Positions 1-10,735 of a DNA stretch of 64,000 nucleotides are shown in pieces. A program made the position numbers and the translations under genes. The stretch is from Abelmoschus esculentus (Eukaryota > Streptophyta > Magnoliopsida > Malvales > Malvaceae). The first letter of the stretch is position 1, and every line of letters begins with the position of its first letter. The notes under the pieces are model-generated. The model made no database searches. It saw only the letters and a program-made list of their open reading frames with translations, and was not told the origin of the DNA. The stretch lies in NCBI GenBank assembly GCA_035048815.1, contig JAUCBN010000020.1, positions 2,673,501 to 2,737,500 on the forward strand. The letters are read 5' to 3'.

Positions 1-583
1 TTCATTCCAAATTTGACTTGTGTTTTGTATTATAAAATGGAAATGAATGAGAGTTTGCTGACTTCAATTTGTAATGACTATTGGATGAGGTATTAGTAGC
101 TTTGACTTGAAAGCCTTTCAATTCTTCTGAAATAGTATTTTAGCTGAATATGAAGTGCAAATTAGTTGTTACTTACTTGGTTAAGCAGAAGGAATCATCT
201 ACACTCTAATGATATTGTCACAATGGTGTCTTGGGAAATATTCACATAGTTGCCTAGAAGTATGTAATTTCTTTGTGTGTTTTGTTATTCATGATTTAAG
301 TCTCAAATGTGCAACACTGTTGGAACTTGCAGTTCACTTTTGAAGTCTCACAAAGTGTGGATTTCTACTTTCCATTGTGAAAATGTTGAAAACTGCTGTT
401 TTGACTAGATGTAAGATGGCATTTAAGCTTATCTCCTGTGGAATCTTGTAGTTCTATAATCCTCGGAAAGGGGGAATTGTTTAGGTTTGATGGGATGGAA
501 AGGATGGTTGAAGTAGAGTAGAAATGTGCTGCAATAATTGTCATTTGATCCAGCTTCGATGTTCTTCATGTTCTCTGTTTCAG

Positions 584-1438
584 CTATTTGATTGCATCTA
601 TGGTGCTTCAACTGCTATGGAGCTTTGGTCTTGCATGTCTTGATGTTTATGCTTTAAGGAAAAAGAGAGATCTTCATAATCCAATTCTAGTGAGCCTATT
701 TGTTGTAGGTGATTGGGTATGCAACTTTTCCCCAAAAATTCCCTCCATCTCCTTAGTCCCTAAATGGATGTATGAACATTGATGCGAATCAGTTTTTTTT
801 AACTAAAATTGTCTGATATATTTCTATTTGGTATTTGTCATATTTAACATTAGTTATCACTTATTCTCCCCATATTTTTATTACATCTTTTCATGTTCAG
901 GTTGTTTATGATTCCATAAATGGTTTACTGTTTACATGACCCTTTAGACCAGTTCTTATTCTATCAAAAACACCCTTTCCATGTCTTGTATTGCTTGTTT
1001 CTATGGTAACCTGTCCCCATTTGTGAATGACAGTAAAGTGAATCTTACAAGAACAGAGGATCAGTGTCTTCATAATCCGTCTATGAACTATATTCATTTT
1101 GCTTTAATTTTTTTAAAGTGGTGCTAGCAATTGTTATTTGGATCTTCAAAATTCAATCTTCTTATTTTTTTCTATTGGTTTTTCCTACATGAAGCTTAAT
1201 TTTTGTGCATTTTTCCCTTGATGCTCTTTTGGTCAATTTGAATATGCAGGTTACGGCCATGTTATCATTGGCAGGTGCATGTTCATCAGCAGGGGTTATA
1301 GTCCTGTATGCAAGAGACTTGGACTTCTGCAGGGTTCGAAGTAGTCTCCCATGCAATCAATTCGAAATATCAATAATTTTGGCGTTCATCACATGGATTT
1401 TGGTCGCTATGTCATCCCATGCATGTTCTGGATCTTAG
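584..1438 (+). CDS. CASP-like protein 5B-type, last two exons (partial, frameshifted C-terminus)
   Basis: Two exons are readable: 584-716 after the acceptor tttcag, and 1250-1438 after atgcag, separated by a GT..AG intron (717-1249). They encode ...YLIASMVLQLLWSFGLA, then SLFVVGDW joined to VTAMLSLAGACSSAGV, and PCNQFEISIILAFITWI. This is the order of the last three membrane segments of CASPL5B proteins, four-span plasma-membrane proteins related to Casparian strip scaffold proteins. The family has a first exon ending about ...TAFC; it is not in the window, so the gene starts off the left edge and 1-583 is intron. The frame stops at TAG 1436-1438 after SSHACSGS. The adjacent frame gives MFWILASF and a stop at 1447-1449, which matches the usual family ending, so one base seems lost near 1410-1422. 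The family call rests on remembered similarity. Whether this is a mutation or a sequencing error cannot be told here. Confidence 0.85.
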
Positions 1439-1449
1439 CCTCTTTCTAA

Positions 1450-2045
1450 AATCTTCGAGGTTCCCATGCTCCTAACATGTGCCCATATAATAGTATCTCC
1501 CAGTAACATGTAAATGCTTCTTTTCCTTTTGCTTAAAATTCAACAGAAATCATATTCTGTCTGGTGCTGTAAACTGTCATGATCGGTCAAGAGATAAGCT
1601 CCGAGATCCGTCAAGCAAATGCCTGCCATGGAATATGTTTTGCATATATGGTTGAAAAATATGAAGATTGTGATTTATATTTCAGATTTCATCCAAGAAA
1701 CATTTCTAGTTCCCAGGGCCATTGATCATCCTAAAGAAATCATGGATTAAACTTGATTTCTGGATTCATTTTGTTAACATGTTCTTTAGAATCTTGCAGT
1801 CTAATGACTGGAAGTGGTTCACTTCTTAAACATGCGTGGTGGTGTATTGTTGCTGTAGTCTTTACTGCAGTTTAGAGTTGTGAGATTGAACCCGAATCTC
1901 GAAACCGTAGTTGAATTTTATCATGTTATGCAAAATATGGTTGAAACTGCATGTTATACTTCAAATGGACGTTAGAAAGATCAATTGTTTGATCAGCTCT
2001 GGGTTTAGTTTTGCTTTCACAGTTGATTGGGAGCTGATATAACAT
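1450..2045. other. CASPL 3' flank
   Basis: Probable 3' untranslated region and downstream flank of the CASP-like gene. I see no further coding sequence, RNA gene or recognisable repeat. Confidence 0.5.
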
Positions 2046-2356
2046 TTACTTCTCAGAAACCTCTCCTGTAATAATGCTGATCATGTATTCGATCTCATCG
2101 GCAACTTCTTTCATCAAATGCGGAGCTGTCTCTTGTCGACCAAACACGATGCCGCCAGTAGCCCCAGTGCTTTAATGGTTTCAAGTTCAATCTTTTCAGC
2201 TCCTTTGATCACTGGATCAACAACATTCATCAGTCTCTCTTCTTCCATATTCACATATCCTATATCATATTGGAAACCACAATCATCTCTCCGATTCTCG
2301 CTTCCATCGGAAAATAAGCCACAAGTACTTTCTTGCCGGAATCCCATGCACGACAC
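2046..2356 (-). pseudogene. Wall-associated-kinase-like receptor kinase, C-terminal fragment
   Basis: The minus strand reads MEEERLMNVVDPVIKGAEKI, ELETIKALGLLAASCLVDKRQ and then, one frame over, PHLMKEVADEIEYMISIITG followed by EVSEK and a stop at 2046-2048. The pattern (VDP, LAxxCL, RPxMKEVADEIE) is the kinase C-lobe end of WAK-like receptor kinases. A frameshift near 2114-2125 separates the two halves. The sequence further upstream on this strand (2290-2356) no longer resembles a kinase, and I see no catalytic loop, DFG motif or lectin/WAK ectodomain. This is therefore a decayed fragment and not a gene. The exact subfamily is uncertain. Confidence 0.75.
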
Positions 2357-2857
2357 ATGATATTTATAACCTGCTATACAACCCTTTTCCTTTTTTCCCC
2401 TGGGAATTCGAATGCATGCAGTGCACGCGTGCTTAAAATGTCGTGTTCTAAGGGAATTGCATAATCTTCTGTTGTTCGCTTGAACCGAAAGGATTCCATG
2501 GATTTCAATGCCAGAACAAGGGTGTTCTTGTTCATTCCTTTATCCTTTTTCCTTTTCTGGTGCATGGTCCCAAAAGGGAACACACAGGCAACCTTTATGT
2601 AACACTGTGAAGAATAAAGAAGGTTTAAGTTTTCTGCAAAAGCTGAACAACAGTTGTGAATTATTATGTTGGTAGTAGTGCATACTGCATAAAGCCCCAA
2701 GCCAAGCGAGCTTGGCTGGTGATTTGCTTACCAATGGCAATGGCTGCTCCTGCTCCTACATTAGATTCTAATCATGTGAAGAACAGAAAGGGGGAGAAAA
2801 GGCAGGATTTGATGATGAACACAGAGACAGTGGCTCATGAACCATTCTGAAACCATC
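2357..2857. other. Intergenic, no supported gene
   Basis: Open frames of 60-110 codons occur on both strands but lack any recognisable domain. They may include further decayed flank of the kinase fragment. Nothing else is seen. Confidence 0.4.
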
Positions 2858-2866
2858 AGCACTTCA

Positions 2867-3089
2867 TTTTTTTTGAATCAGTTATATTGTTACGGTAGTA
2901 TCTATTCTAGAGTATACTATCAACCTTTAGACATTGATTGTTTTTTTTTGAATCAGTTATAGTGTTACGGTAGTATCTGTTTTAGAGTATATTCTCAACC
3001 TTTAGACATTGATTGTTCAAACATTGTGCTATCATTACTGGTGCTCGAATCCGTAACCTTTAAGAACAACAATTGTTCTCTTAATCATT
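2867..3089 (-). mobile_element. tRNA-derived SINE with internal duplication
   Basis: Read on the minus strand, the element starts TAATGATTAAGAGAACAATTG (A-box-like), then GGTTACGGATTCGAGCACC (B-box-like GGATTCGAG) about 35 bases later, then a body, and ends in an A-run (plus-strand T-run at 2868-2875). It is flanked by the direct repeat AGCACTTCA at 2858-2866 and 3090-3098, as expected for a target-site duplication. The body, including GTTACGGTAGTATCTGTTTT and the internal T-run, is duplicated (about 2867-2940 and 2940-3015). Related copies are at 5161-5425 and 30340-30440. Class is inferred from the structure. Confidence 0.7.
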
Positions 3090-3098
3090 AGCACTTCA

Positions 3099-5160
3099 AA
3101 GTTCAAACAGTGGGCCTGTGAGGACGGATGGCGAAGCACTGTGAAAGAAACATATTTTAGGTCTACTTGCCTTAATTTACACTCTACAACAGACCTTTTA
3201 AGAACACCTCCTTATCACAACTGGTCCACTTTGTTGGTTTTTCAAAAATTCTGGACATTAAAATAGAAAGAAAAAAAACTGTCTTATTTCTGGTTTCTTG
3301 TTTTTTTTAAAGATTGATGCATGTTGAAATGATGAGTAGCTGCGTGCAACATAGGTGTCAAATATGTCATGAATTACGTACAAATCAGAGACGGAGTCAA
3401 AATTAAATTACGAAGATTAATTAATTTTGAAATATAATTAAATTATAAAGATTAAAGAAATTAAAGTTTATTTTCATTAATTTTAAAATATAAAAGTTTT
3501 AAAAAGTGATTAAATCAAAAAATAGGGGTTAAGACAATTTAATCGATTTTAAAAAATAAAATAAAAAAAATCAAAATCAAAATTTTTTTAGGAGGATCAA
3601 GGATTTAATTGCAAAATTTTTAAAACTATCAATGATCTAAACATAATTAAGCCATTTGATTTTGGGGCAATTGTCCTCTCTCACTCTTCCTTTGACTCTA
3701 TCCCTGATCAAAATAAATTATCATCGTCTAGAGACGAAGGTATAATATTTTAATTTTAGTATTAATTAAAAAAAACTAGAAATGATTTTATATCGTACAT
3801 CTAATTTTGATGAATAAATCTTTTAATTAAAATTTTATATAAAAAACTTTTAAACTCGATATATATTTAAATGATATTAAATTATTTATTACTCGAAGAA
3901 ATCATTGATTTTTTTTTACAAAAATTTTTAATATACAATTAACTTATCAAATAAATTATTAATCACAATCAATAAAGTTAAACTTTATTTATATATTAAA
4001 AAAATAAATGGTATCCAGAAGCATTTAAAGTTTTGTTAAACATATATAAATCTTCTTTATGTCTCGTCGCGAAAATACGTGGTGAGGTTTCATTGTAATT
4101 AAGGTGGTGTTTAATCAAAAATTAATTACAACATTCAAAGTCAAATCCATAATATAATTATAATTAACAAATTAATAGCTAAAGATCAAGTGGACCGAAA
4201 GGTTACGTTGTCATAATTACGGCTTTAATTAGTATTTATAGTATTACACTCAGTTTTTTTAAATAATTTTATGTATCTAAAAATATATTTTTATATTTAT
4301 TTAAAAATATATATTTATAAATGATTTTCCAACAATTAAAAATAAATAAATCAAAGTGGTTGTTATTTTTCTTTCAACTCATACATTATTGAGTTTTGTT
4401 TTATAATTATTATTATCTATTTAAGTAACAAACATTTGGGATACTATAGATGCTTAGGCTCGGTTGAGTATGACTTTTTTTTTTTTATTTGGATATATAA
4501 TATTCAGATCACTTAAAATTTTTTATTATTTTTCTGATTTTTAGAGTTTCGTATTAATTAATCCGACTTATGTTGCATATCTAATTTTAATATGTTAGTC
4601 TTTCAGCAAAAATTTTCTATATACACAATATTTCGAACTCGAAACTTACTCAAGCGAAACTAAATTGTTTATCACTTGAATCAACTCCTATTGATCAAGT
4701 CACTTGATTATTAGTCATGTTGTAAACAAGTTATTTGACTTAAATATTATTATAAGTATATTACTAAATTATTATATATTAGACGAAATAATGATATGAT
4801 CTGATATAATATTATTTTTAATCTCTAAAATTAATATATTTTATATATTCGGTCCAAAAATATAATTTAATAAATTTAATTCTACATAGATAAAAACTTA
4901 TATCAATTTAATACCAATTATATTCTCAAATTGTTTAGTTTAATAGGATAAAGACGCTAAATCCTTATATTAAAAGTTTAAATTTTAACGAAATAAATAG
5001 AATAAAACAGATTGGAAAGATACCCTTTTAATATATTTTTATAATATTTGATTTAAATTAATCAATTAATGAATCAAATACATATGCTTACATCATATAA
5101 TTATAACGTGAATATATTTATTATTAAATTTTGAATATTTTTTAAATTAGTTAATAGCGA
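3099..5160. other. AT-rich intergenic DNA
   Basis: No gene seen. Very AT-rich with short homopolymer runs and scattered fragments that look like decayed transposon sequence, for example around 3390-3620. Confidence 0.4.
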
Positions 5161-5425
5161 TTACAGTAGTATCTGGTTTAGAATATAATCTCTACCATCT
5201 GACATTGATCGTTCAATCGCTATCTGTTTTAGAATATAATCTCCACCATCTGACATTGATCGTTTAATCATTATCTGTTTTAGAATATAATCTTCACCAT
5301 CTGACATTGATCGTTCAATCACTATCTGTTTTAGAATATAATCTCCACCATCTGACATTGATCGTTCAATCACTCTGTTGGCATCACTAGTGCTCGAACC
5401 CGTGATCTCTAAGAACAACAACCGT
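5161..5425 (-). repeat. SINE-family copy with 51-bp tandem repeats
   Basis: Same family as 2867-3089. About four units of 51 bp, with core CTGACATTGATCGTTCAATC, are arranged head to tail between 5165 and 5370. They are followed by the shared TRNA-like end (CACGGGTTCGAGCAC on the minus strand). Because 51 is a multiple of three, the array is open in one minus frame with a 17-residue repeat; this is not a gene. The 5' end of the SINE is truncated at about 5425 against another repeat that begins TAGGGGCGATTC. Confidence 0.75.
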
Positions 5426-5431
5426 TTCGTA

Positions 5432-5840
5432 GGGGCGATTCAAAGATTTTGGGGGCCCTGTGCAATTTATTAAAATATGGTCCTTAAAAGTAATTGTCCA
5501 TGACCTCCACTAGTTATAAAATTCTAACCCTTAGAAGCAAATGTCCTTTCTAGGGGCCCTGTGCGATCGTTTCTATTGCGCTTGTCCAAAACCTCACTAG
5601 TTCTACCGAAGCAGTAGTAATAGTAATAATCAATAAGATTCTATAATCAATTGTCATATTTAAAAAATAATTATAACGTTTTATAACTCATCTTTCTTAA
5701 TATCGTTTTTAAAATTTTTCTGTCAATTTCAAGATTAACATCATCTAATGAATGTAGTTTATCAAAAATTGAGACTCTTCTTTTTCAGAGTCCCTGTATG
5801 ATCGCTCCTATTACGTTTATCCAGAACCAAATGTGGTTCC
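5432..5840. mobile_element. Probable decayed short transposon
   Basis: The stretch starts TAGGGGCGATTCAAAG and contains two copies of GGGGCCCTGTGC-like sequence (5450, 5565) and a later GTCCCTGTATGATCGC. These are typical of the ends of non-autonomous plant transposons. I could not find a matching pair of termini or a target duplication. Confidence 0.3.
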
Positions 5841-6504
5841 GTGAACCAATTAAACTAGAGTGTCGTGCATTAAATTTTGAATGTTGTGTGTGAAACCTAG
5901 TTCATCATACCCTCCCTATCATGCTTTGCTTTTGTCTATGTATCCAAATTCAGTACGTCTGTTTTCCTTTATTAATTTGTTTGTGAAGTCAACTTAATCT
6001 ACCAATTAAATCTCCACATCTTTATATAATACTTCCAATGGACATTTTATATGAGATTAGGTCAGCACTGGAGGATTTAATTAACTAGGAAGCATCTGCT
6101 GAGAAAAGCATTGTTAAGAGGCCGACCACAAAGAGTCGGCTCGGTCGGTCCAATACAGAAAAAAGATGTTAACAAAGACAGGATTAGAGAGACATAAATT
6201 TATGATTAATTAAATTATTTTTTTATTTATTTTATCAATAATTTTATGTTAAAAAATTAGTAATATATAACATAAAATTATTAATAAAATATATGAAAAC
6301 ATAAAAAAATGAACTTCGTTTTTTTAAGTGACGTGGCAATTAACAAGGCATAGACGGCAATGGTAAATGATTTTGCGGTAAAGTTTTCAATTTTTTAAAG
6401 CGGTTTACTTAAATTACACGCACCTAAAAGAAAATATTAAAAAATTTAAATATATAACAAAACTATTGTTTTGGGTTTGGTTTGTTTGTTTTTATGACAT
6501 GTTG
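5841..6504. other. Intergenic DNA with one hairpin
   Basis: No gene seen. A near-perfect inverted repeat lies at 6228-6251 and 6268-6291: 24-base arms with one mismatch and a 16-base loop. It could be a miniature transposon remnant. Confidence 0.4.
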
Positions 6505-6957
6505 CAGCATACCCTAACGATCGATTGTTGTTCGTACAGAGATTTAGTCGATGTTAGTTTTTTATTTATTGTTTTTATCGGTGGTCACTTGGAAATATTT
6601 ATCCCCACTCGGTTAATGGTTGTTTTTCGATAAAATCAGTCTTAGGTAATGATACTTTTTGCACGACAATTTGGATCGCCTATAAGTCTTTCTTCCTTCA
6701 TTATGCGTCTCGTTTGGACATAGACAAAAAGATTCAACATACCTAACGATCGATTGTTGTTCGCACAGAGATTCAATCGATGTTAGTTTTTTATTTATTG
6801 TTTTTGTCGGTGGTCATTTGAAAAGATTTATCCCCATTCGGTTGATGGTCGTTTGCTGATAAAATCAGTCTTGGGTAGAGATACTTTTTGCACAATAATT
6901 TAGATTGCCTACAACTCCTTCCTTCATTATGCGTCTCGTTTGGACATAGGCAAAAAA
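6505..6957. repeat. 230-bp direct tandem duplication
   Basis: Copy 1 (about 6505-6734) and copy 2 (about 6735-6957) share CTAACGATCGATTGTTGTTC, the stretch around TGATACTTTTTGCAC and CATTATGCGTCTCGTTTGG in the same order and orientation. The offset is 230 bp, with scattered substitutions and a small deletion. No protein is encoded. Confidence 0.85.
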
Positions 6958-7701
6958 TCCAAAAAATTTCTGAGTTTTATTGGTATGTTTATCAAATTTT
7001 TATTTTTCTTTATTTTTGCTTATAAGAACTTTTAGATTTTTAATCTAGTTATTTTACTTTTTTATTATAATATAATTATAATTTTTTTTATAGATTTAAT
7101 AAAAATTCAGCCATATTTATCCATATATATATATATATATTTCTACCTTCTCTTAGAATATTTATGTGTTTGACTATTATTTTCTATGTTATGACCTTTT
7201 TTTTTAAAAAAAATACTTCAATTATTTAGGTCATATAAACAACGTACATTTTTTTAATATACATATATATTTAAGTTTATATTAAGAATATATTGTATTG
7301 ACAACCATGCTAATTGAGTTAGTTTGGATTTAATATTCATTATATTCTCTTAAAAATAAATTTAATATTCATTAAGACTCTTTTTGAATTTTTCTATATC
7401 TTTTAAGACAAGATTAAAACCAGAATTAGTATTTTTTTTTTAAATATGGTAATATTTAAAGAAAAATTATATTATAAGTTATTCTGATCACATCGTTTAT
7501 AAGATCAATCAATTAAAAATATTTATTTAATTATTTTTTCATATAATTATTTTTATTAAGTGAATCTTTATTCGGTAAAAATTGTTTTTAAACTTAATTT
7601 ACGGTAAATAAATATTAGTGAAGATTCACTTGGTTAGAACGATAATGTAGAATAAATAATTAAATAAATATTTTTGATTGGTTGGACTCATGTATGATAT
7701 G
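6958..7701. other. AT-rich intergenic DNA
   Basis: No gene seen. Contains an (AT)n microsatellite near 7126-7140. Confidence 0.4.
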
Positions 7702-7709
7702 ATGAGAAT

Positions 7710-8274
7710 TAAGGGTGGGCAAAAAAACCGATTACCCGGTCCCGGTCCCAGACTCGGTAAGACCCGGTGGATTTTTATCTGGTATTGGTTCCGGTGGGAT
7801 CGGGACTGGATCCAAAATTTAGGTCTCGATCATAACCGGGATCAAGACTGGATCTTGATTTTTTGGACCTGGTACCCGGTGGGTATCCAGTAGGACCGGG
7901 ACCAATACCAAATATTCGATATTGTTTTTTATTTTGTTTATTTTTCTTATCAAACTTTCTCTTTATGTACGAATATTATGAGTATAACTAGTTTTAAAAC
8001 TTTAATTTTCAAGTCTACAATATTCATTTTTATTATTTAATATTATTATTGGTGGTTGATTTATATTTTCTCCAATTACTCAATTTTTTAAAAGAATAAA
8101 CTAATTGACCGGGTACCCAGTATTGGAACCGGTATCCACCAATACCGGAACCGGTTCTTAAAATTTAGGACCCGATTTGACCGGGACTGGTTCCAATTTT
8201 CAGAAACCAGTAATTACCGGGACCGGGACCAATTCTATTCAAATTGACCGGGTACCTGGTCTTGTCCACCCCTA
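7710..8274. mobile_element. Non-autonomous hAT-type element, copy 1 (565 bp)
   Basis: The ends are TAAGGGTGGGCAAA and, inverted, TAGGGGTGGACAAG. They are flanked by an exact 8-bp direct repeat ATGAGAAT at 7702-7709 and 8275-8282. An 8-bp duplication with TA/CA-G-rich short termini is the hAT pattern. Both subterminal regions are packed with GGTACCCGGT/ACCGGGACC motifs, in opposite orientations at the two ends, around an AT-rich core (about 7920-8100). There is no transposase; the open frame across the left end is only repeat sequence. A second family member is at 41600-42323. Confidence 0.88.
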
Positions 8275-8282
8275 ATGAGAAT

Positions 8283-10170
8283 GACTTATAATATAATTTC
8301 TCATATTTAAGAGAATTTAAATGATTAGTTAAATCAAATTAATCGATTAAACTAAAATTTAGTTTGGTTATTCAATTGATTATATTTTTAAAGTTTTTTA
8401 ACTATTATTTAGCTTGAAACTGATTAATTTTTTAAATCATAATTTTAATCAAGTAACATAACATAAAGGGTTAATGTTTGATGTATATGTAACATGATTT
8501 TTTTCCATAAACATACGTATATAAACTTTAAAATATACAATTTAAATATTATATTCTAACTACGGTCCATAAATTATAAATATTAAAATCTACGCAAATA
8601 TTAGCCAAGGAAGTTGACATTATTTATATGACATTTTCAAATAAAAATAAATAAATAAATAAAACAACTAAGTATGACGTACCATTTTTACAATATAAAA
8701 TAAATATTTTTAAATATCAAGACTTCCCCTTCTAGTGTGAAATACATTGAACCTCAATCTATAACAAGTATACAGAACTTCGATTTTTTTATTTTATTTT
8801 TTATTTAAAAAATAAACAGAATTTGAAGACAATTTTGATTTCGAACTTTGACTTTATTTTTCTTTTATGTGCATACTAATATATATTATTTCTTCTATAA
8901 ATAATTAAAAGTAATTTCTGATCATAACTCTTGTAGTTTATGCTCTTGATTTGGCAAAAAAATATTTCATAAAAGAGAAAATTAGAAAAAAAATCATTAA
9001 ACCAAGTAAAAATAAAATTTTAAATTATTAAAGCTTAATTTTTTTTGGATAAGTTATTGTTGTTTATTTTCTAAGAAAAATAGGAAATCCCTGAGACAGC
9101 CTCAAACAAGATTCTTTATGCGAAAGCTTGGACAATCATCCTACTAAGGAATCCCCCAAGCTGCACAAAGTAAATTATTTATTTTTTTTATTTTTACAAT
9201 ATCAAGAATTCATAATTTTAAAAAATTAAAAACTTTTAATACTTTCTTCGAAGGTTATTAACGTTACATAATATTTTTTTAAAAAAATAATACTGGCTTT
9301 TATTATAAATATTCATCACAAGAATTAACAAAGTCAAAATAGAAGACATACACATCAATGAAGAATAAACTAAAATAAATAGACTAAAGCAACCTTTTTT
9401 AGGAGGCGATCTCTAACTGGAGAAGAGTGTTGAGAAAGATGATCAGTAAAATCAAAATTTCACTGAATGTCTAATTCGATATACCAAATTTATAAGAAAA
9501 TGCTTAGAATTACAGTGAAAGAAATAAGTCATTAAACCTTTAAAAATAACTCGTGCATATGGTAACTTGGAGAAGACTTCTTTAACTGATTTAGTTATTC
9601 AGGTGAATCGGACCACCAACAATAAAATTTAAACTTATGAATTTATCACTATTATATAATGTTAAAATTTTATAACAATTATAATTATTTTATAATTTTT
9701 AAAACTTTAATTATAAAAAAATAGATTCTATTTTAATATATAAATTACGTTAAGTTTTTTTTTTTACATAATTTTGTATATTTAAGTTATAAATTTTAAA
9801 ATATAAAGTTTTAATCTTAACATCTTAAAACATAAACTGTAAACTGTAAACTCTAACTATAAATTTTAGATTTTGCATTTTACAATATAAACTCTATAAA
9901 TTTTAAATCAAAATGTCTTTAAACCGTAAAATTAAAAAAATTATATAAACTAAAATTTATACGAGTTTATGTATCAAAGTATTTTTTATATATCATAAAA
10001 TTTTAATAATTTGTATATTACTAAAAAGAAAATAGTTTGTGGGTCAGGAAATGCACTAAAGAGTTATTAAATCTGACTTTGGACGAATTTGACATCCGTT
10101 TTATTTATTTATTTATTTATTTTAAAATTTGTTCATATTGTGACTGGTCACCGGTGGCCCCAACAGCTAA
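8283..10170. other. AT-rich intergenic DNA
   Basis: No gene seen. AT-rich, with decayed repeat-like stretches such as the AAACTGTAAACTGTAAACTC short tandem near 9834-9853. Confidence 0.4.
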
Positions 10171-10173
10171 TCT

Positions 10174-10182
10174 GCTATAAAA
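10174..10182 (+). promoter_or_regulatory. Possible TATA box of the bHLH gene
   Basis: CTATAAAAA lies about 200 bases upstream of the first upstream ORF. Position and sequence suit a plant TATA box, but transcription start is unknown and a second TATAAAG (about 10361) is an alternative. Confidence 0.35.
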
Positions 10183-10379
10183 ATCCAACAGTTTTGGTTA
10201 AGACCACCCTAAAGAAAAGAGAATGGAATCCAACGAATTTGAACATCTATTTCTTCTTTGATCTACCATAAAAATCCCCCTTTTCATCGTTTCTAGATAC
10301 CCAAAGCTCGAAACTTGTTTCAACTTCCATTTTTTAAGTGTTCAAGCTCAAACTTTTGCTTATAAAGTTTGGGTTTTTA

Positions 10380-10439
10380 ATGGACTGTTCATTTGAATTT
10401 GCAAAAATGGAGATGGGTTTAACGTTTTATGTTGTTTAG
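10380..10439 (+). CDS. Upstream ORF 1 in the bHLH leader (19 aa)
   Basis: An ATG at 10380 opens a 19-codon frame (MDCSFEFAKMEMGLTFYVV) ending TAG 10437-10439, with two further in-frame ATGs. It is too short to identify. It precedes the longer uORF2 and could contribute to translational control if the transcript starts upstream of it. Confidence 0.35.
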   Translation: MDCSFEFAKMEMGLTFYVV

Positions 10440-10485
10440 TTGTTTGTACTGAGAGAAACCACTTGTTTTTTTTGTTAGAAAAAAG

Positions 10486-10510
10486 TTTTTTTTTTTTTTT
10501 TTTTTTTTTT
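10486..10510 (+). repeat. Poly-T tract, 25 bases
   Basis: An uninterrupted run of T directly abuts the ATG of uORF2. Its length makes it prone to slippage and to assembly error. A leader-intron pyrimidine tract is an alternative, but no AG follows closely. Confidence 0.8.
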
Positions 10511-10642
10511 ATGTGTGTTGTTTTAAAGAAAGATGTGTTTTTTGCTGATTTGTTCAACGGGGCCACCGATCAAACGAAGGGCAGGATTGAGAATAAAACA
10601 GGCGGGTCGAGGATCATACCGTGGAAGCTAGAGGAAGGCTAA
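10511..10642 (+). CDS. Upstream ORF 2, candidate conserved-peptide uORF (43 aa)
   Basis: The frame runs from ATG 10511 to TAA 10640-10642, starting MCVVLKKDVFFADLF and ending TGGSRIIPWKLEEG. Its stop lies 93 bases before the main bHLH start and there is no ATG between them. Arabidopsis homologues of this bHLH (At2g31280, At1g06150) are known to carry conserved peptide uORFs (CPuORF7/8), so position and gene family predict a peptide uORF here. I did not compare sequences and the identity is an inference. Such uORFs usually act in cis by stalling ribosomes at the peptide's C-terminus and lowering main-ORF translation. Confidence 0.6.
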   Translation: MCVVLKKDVFFADLFNGATDQTKGRIENKTGGSRIIPWKLEEG

Positions 10643-10735
10643 ATTTGAGTGATTTTGAGTGTAGTGTGAGTGCTTGATTTTAGAGAGTAACAGAAATTTG
10701 TGGTTTTTCTTTAGTTGAATATAAATTGAAGAACA

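Noticed and set aside
2374..2700. 108-codon minus-strand frame
   Set aside because: No recognisable motif, and next to a decayed kinase fragment; no reason to call a gene.
7678..7893. Gly/Asp/Trp-rich 71-codon frame
   Set aside because: It is a translation of the repeated subterminal motifs of the hAT element.
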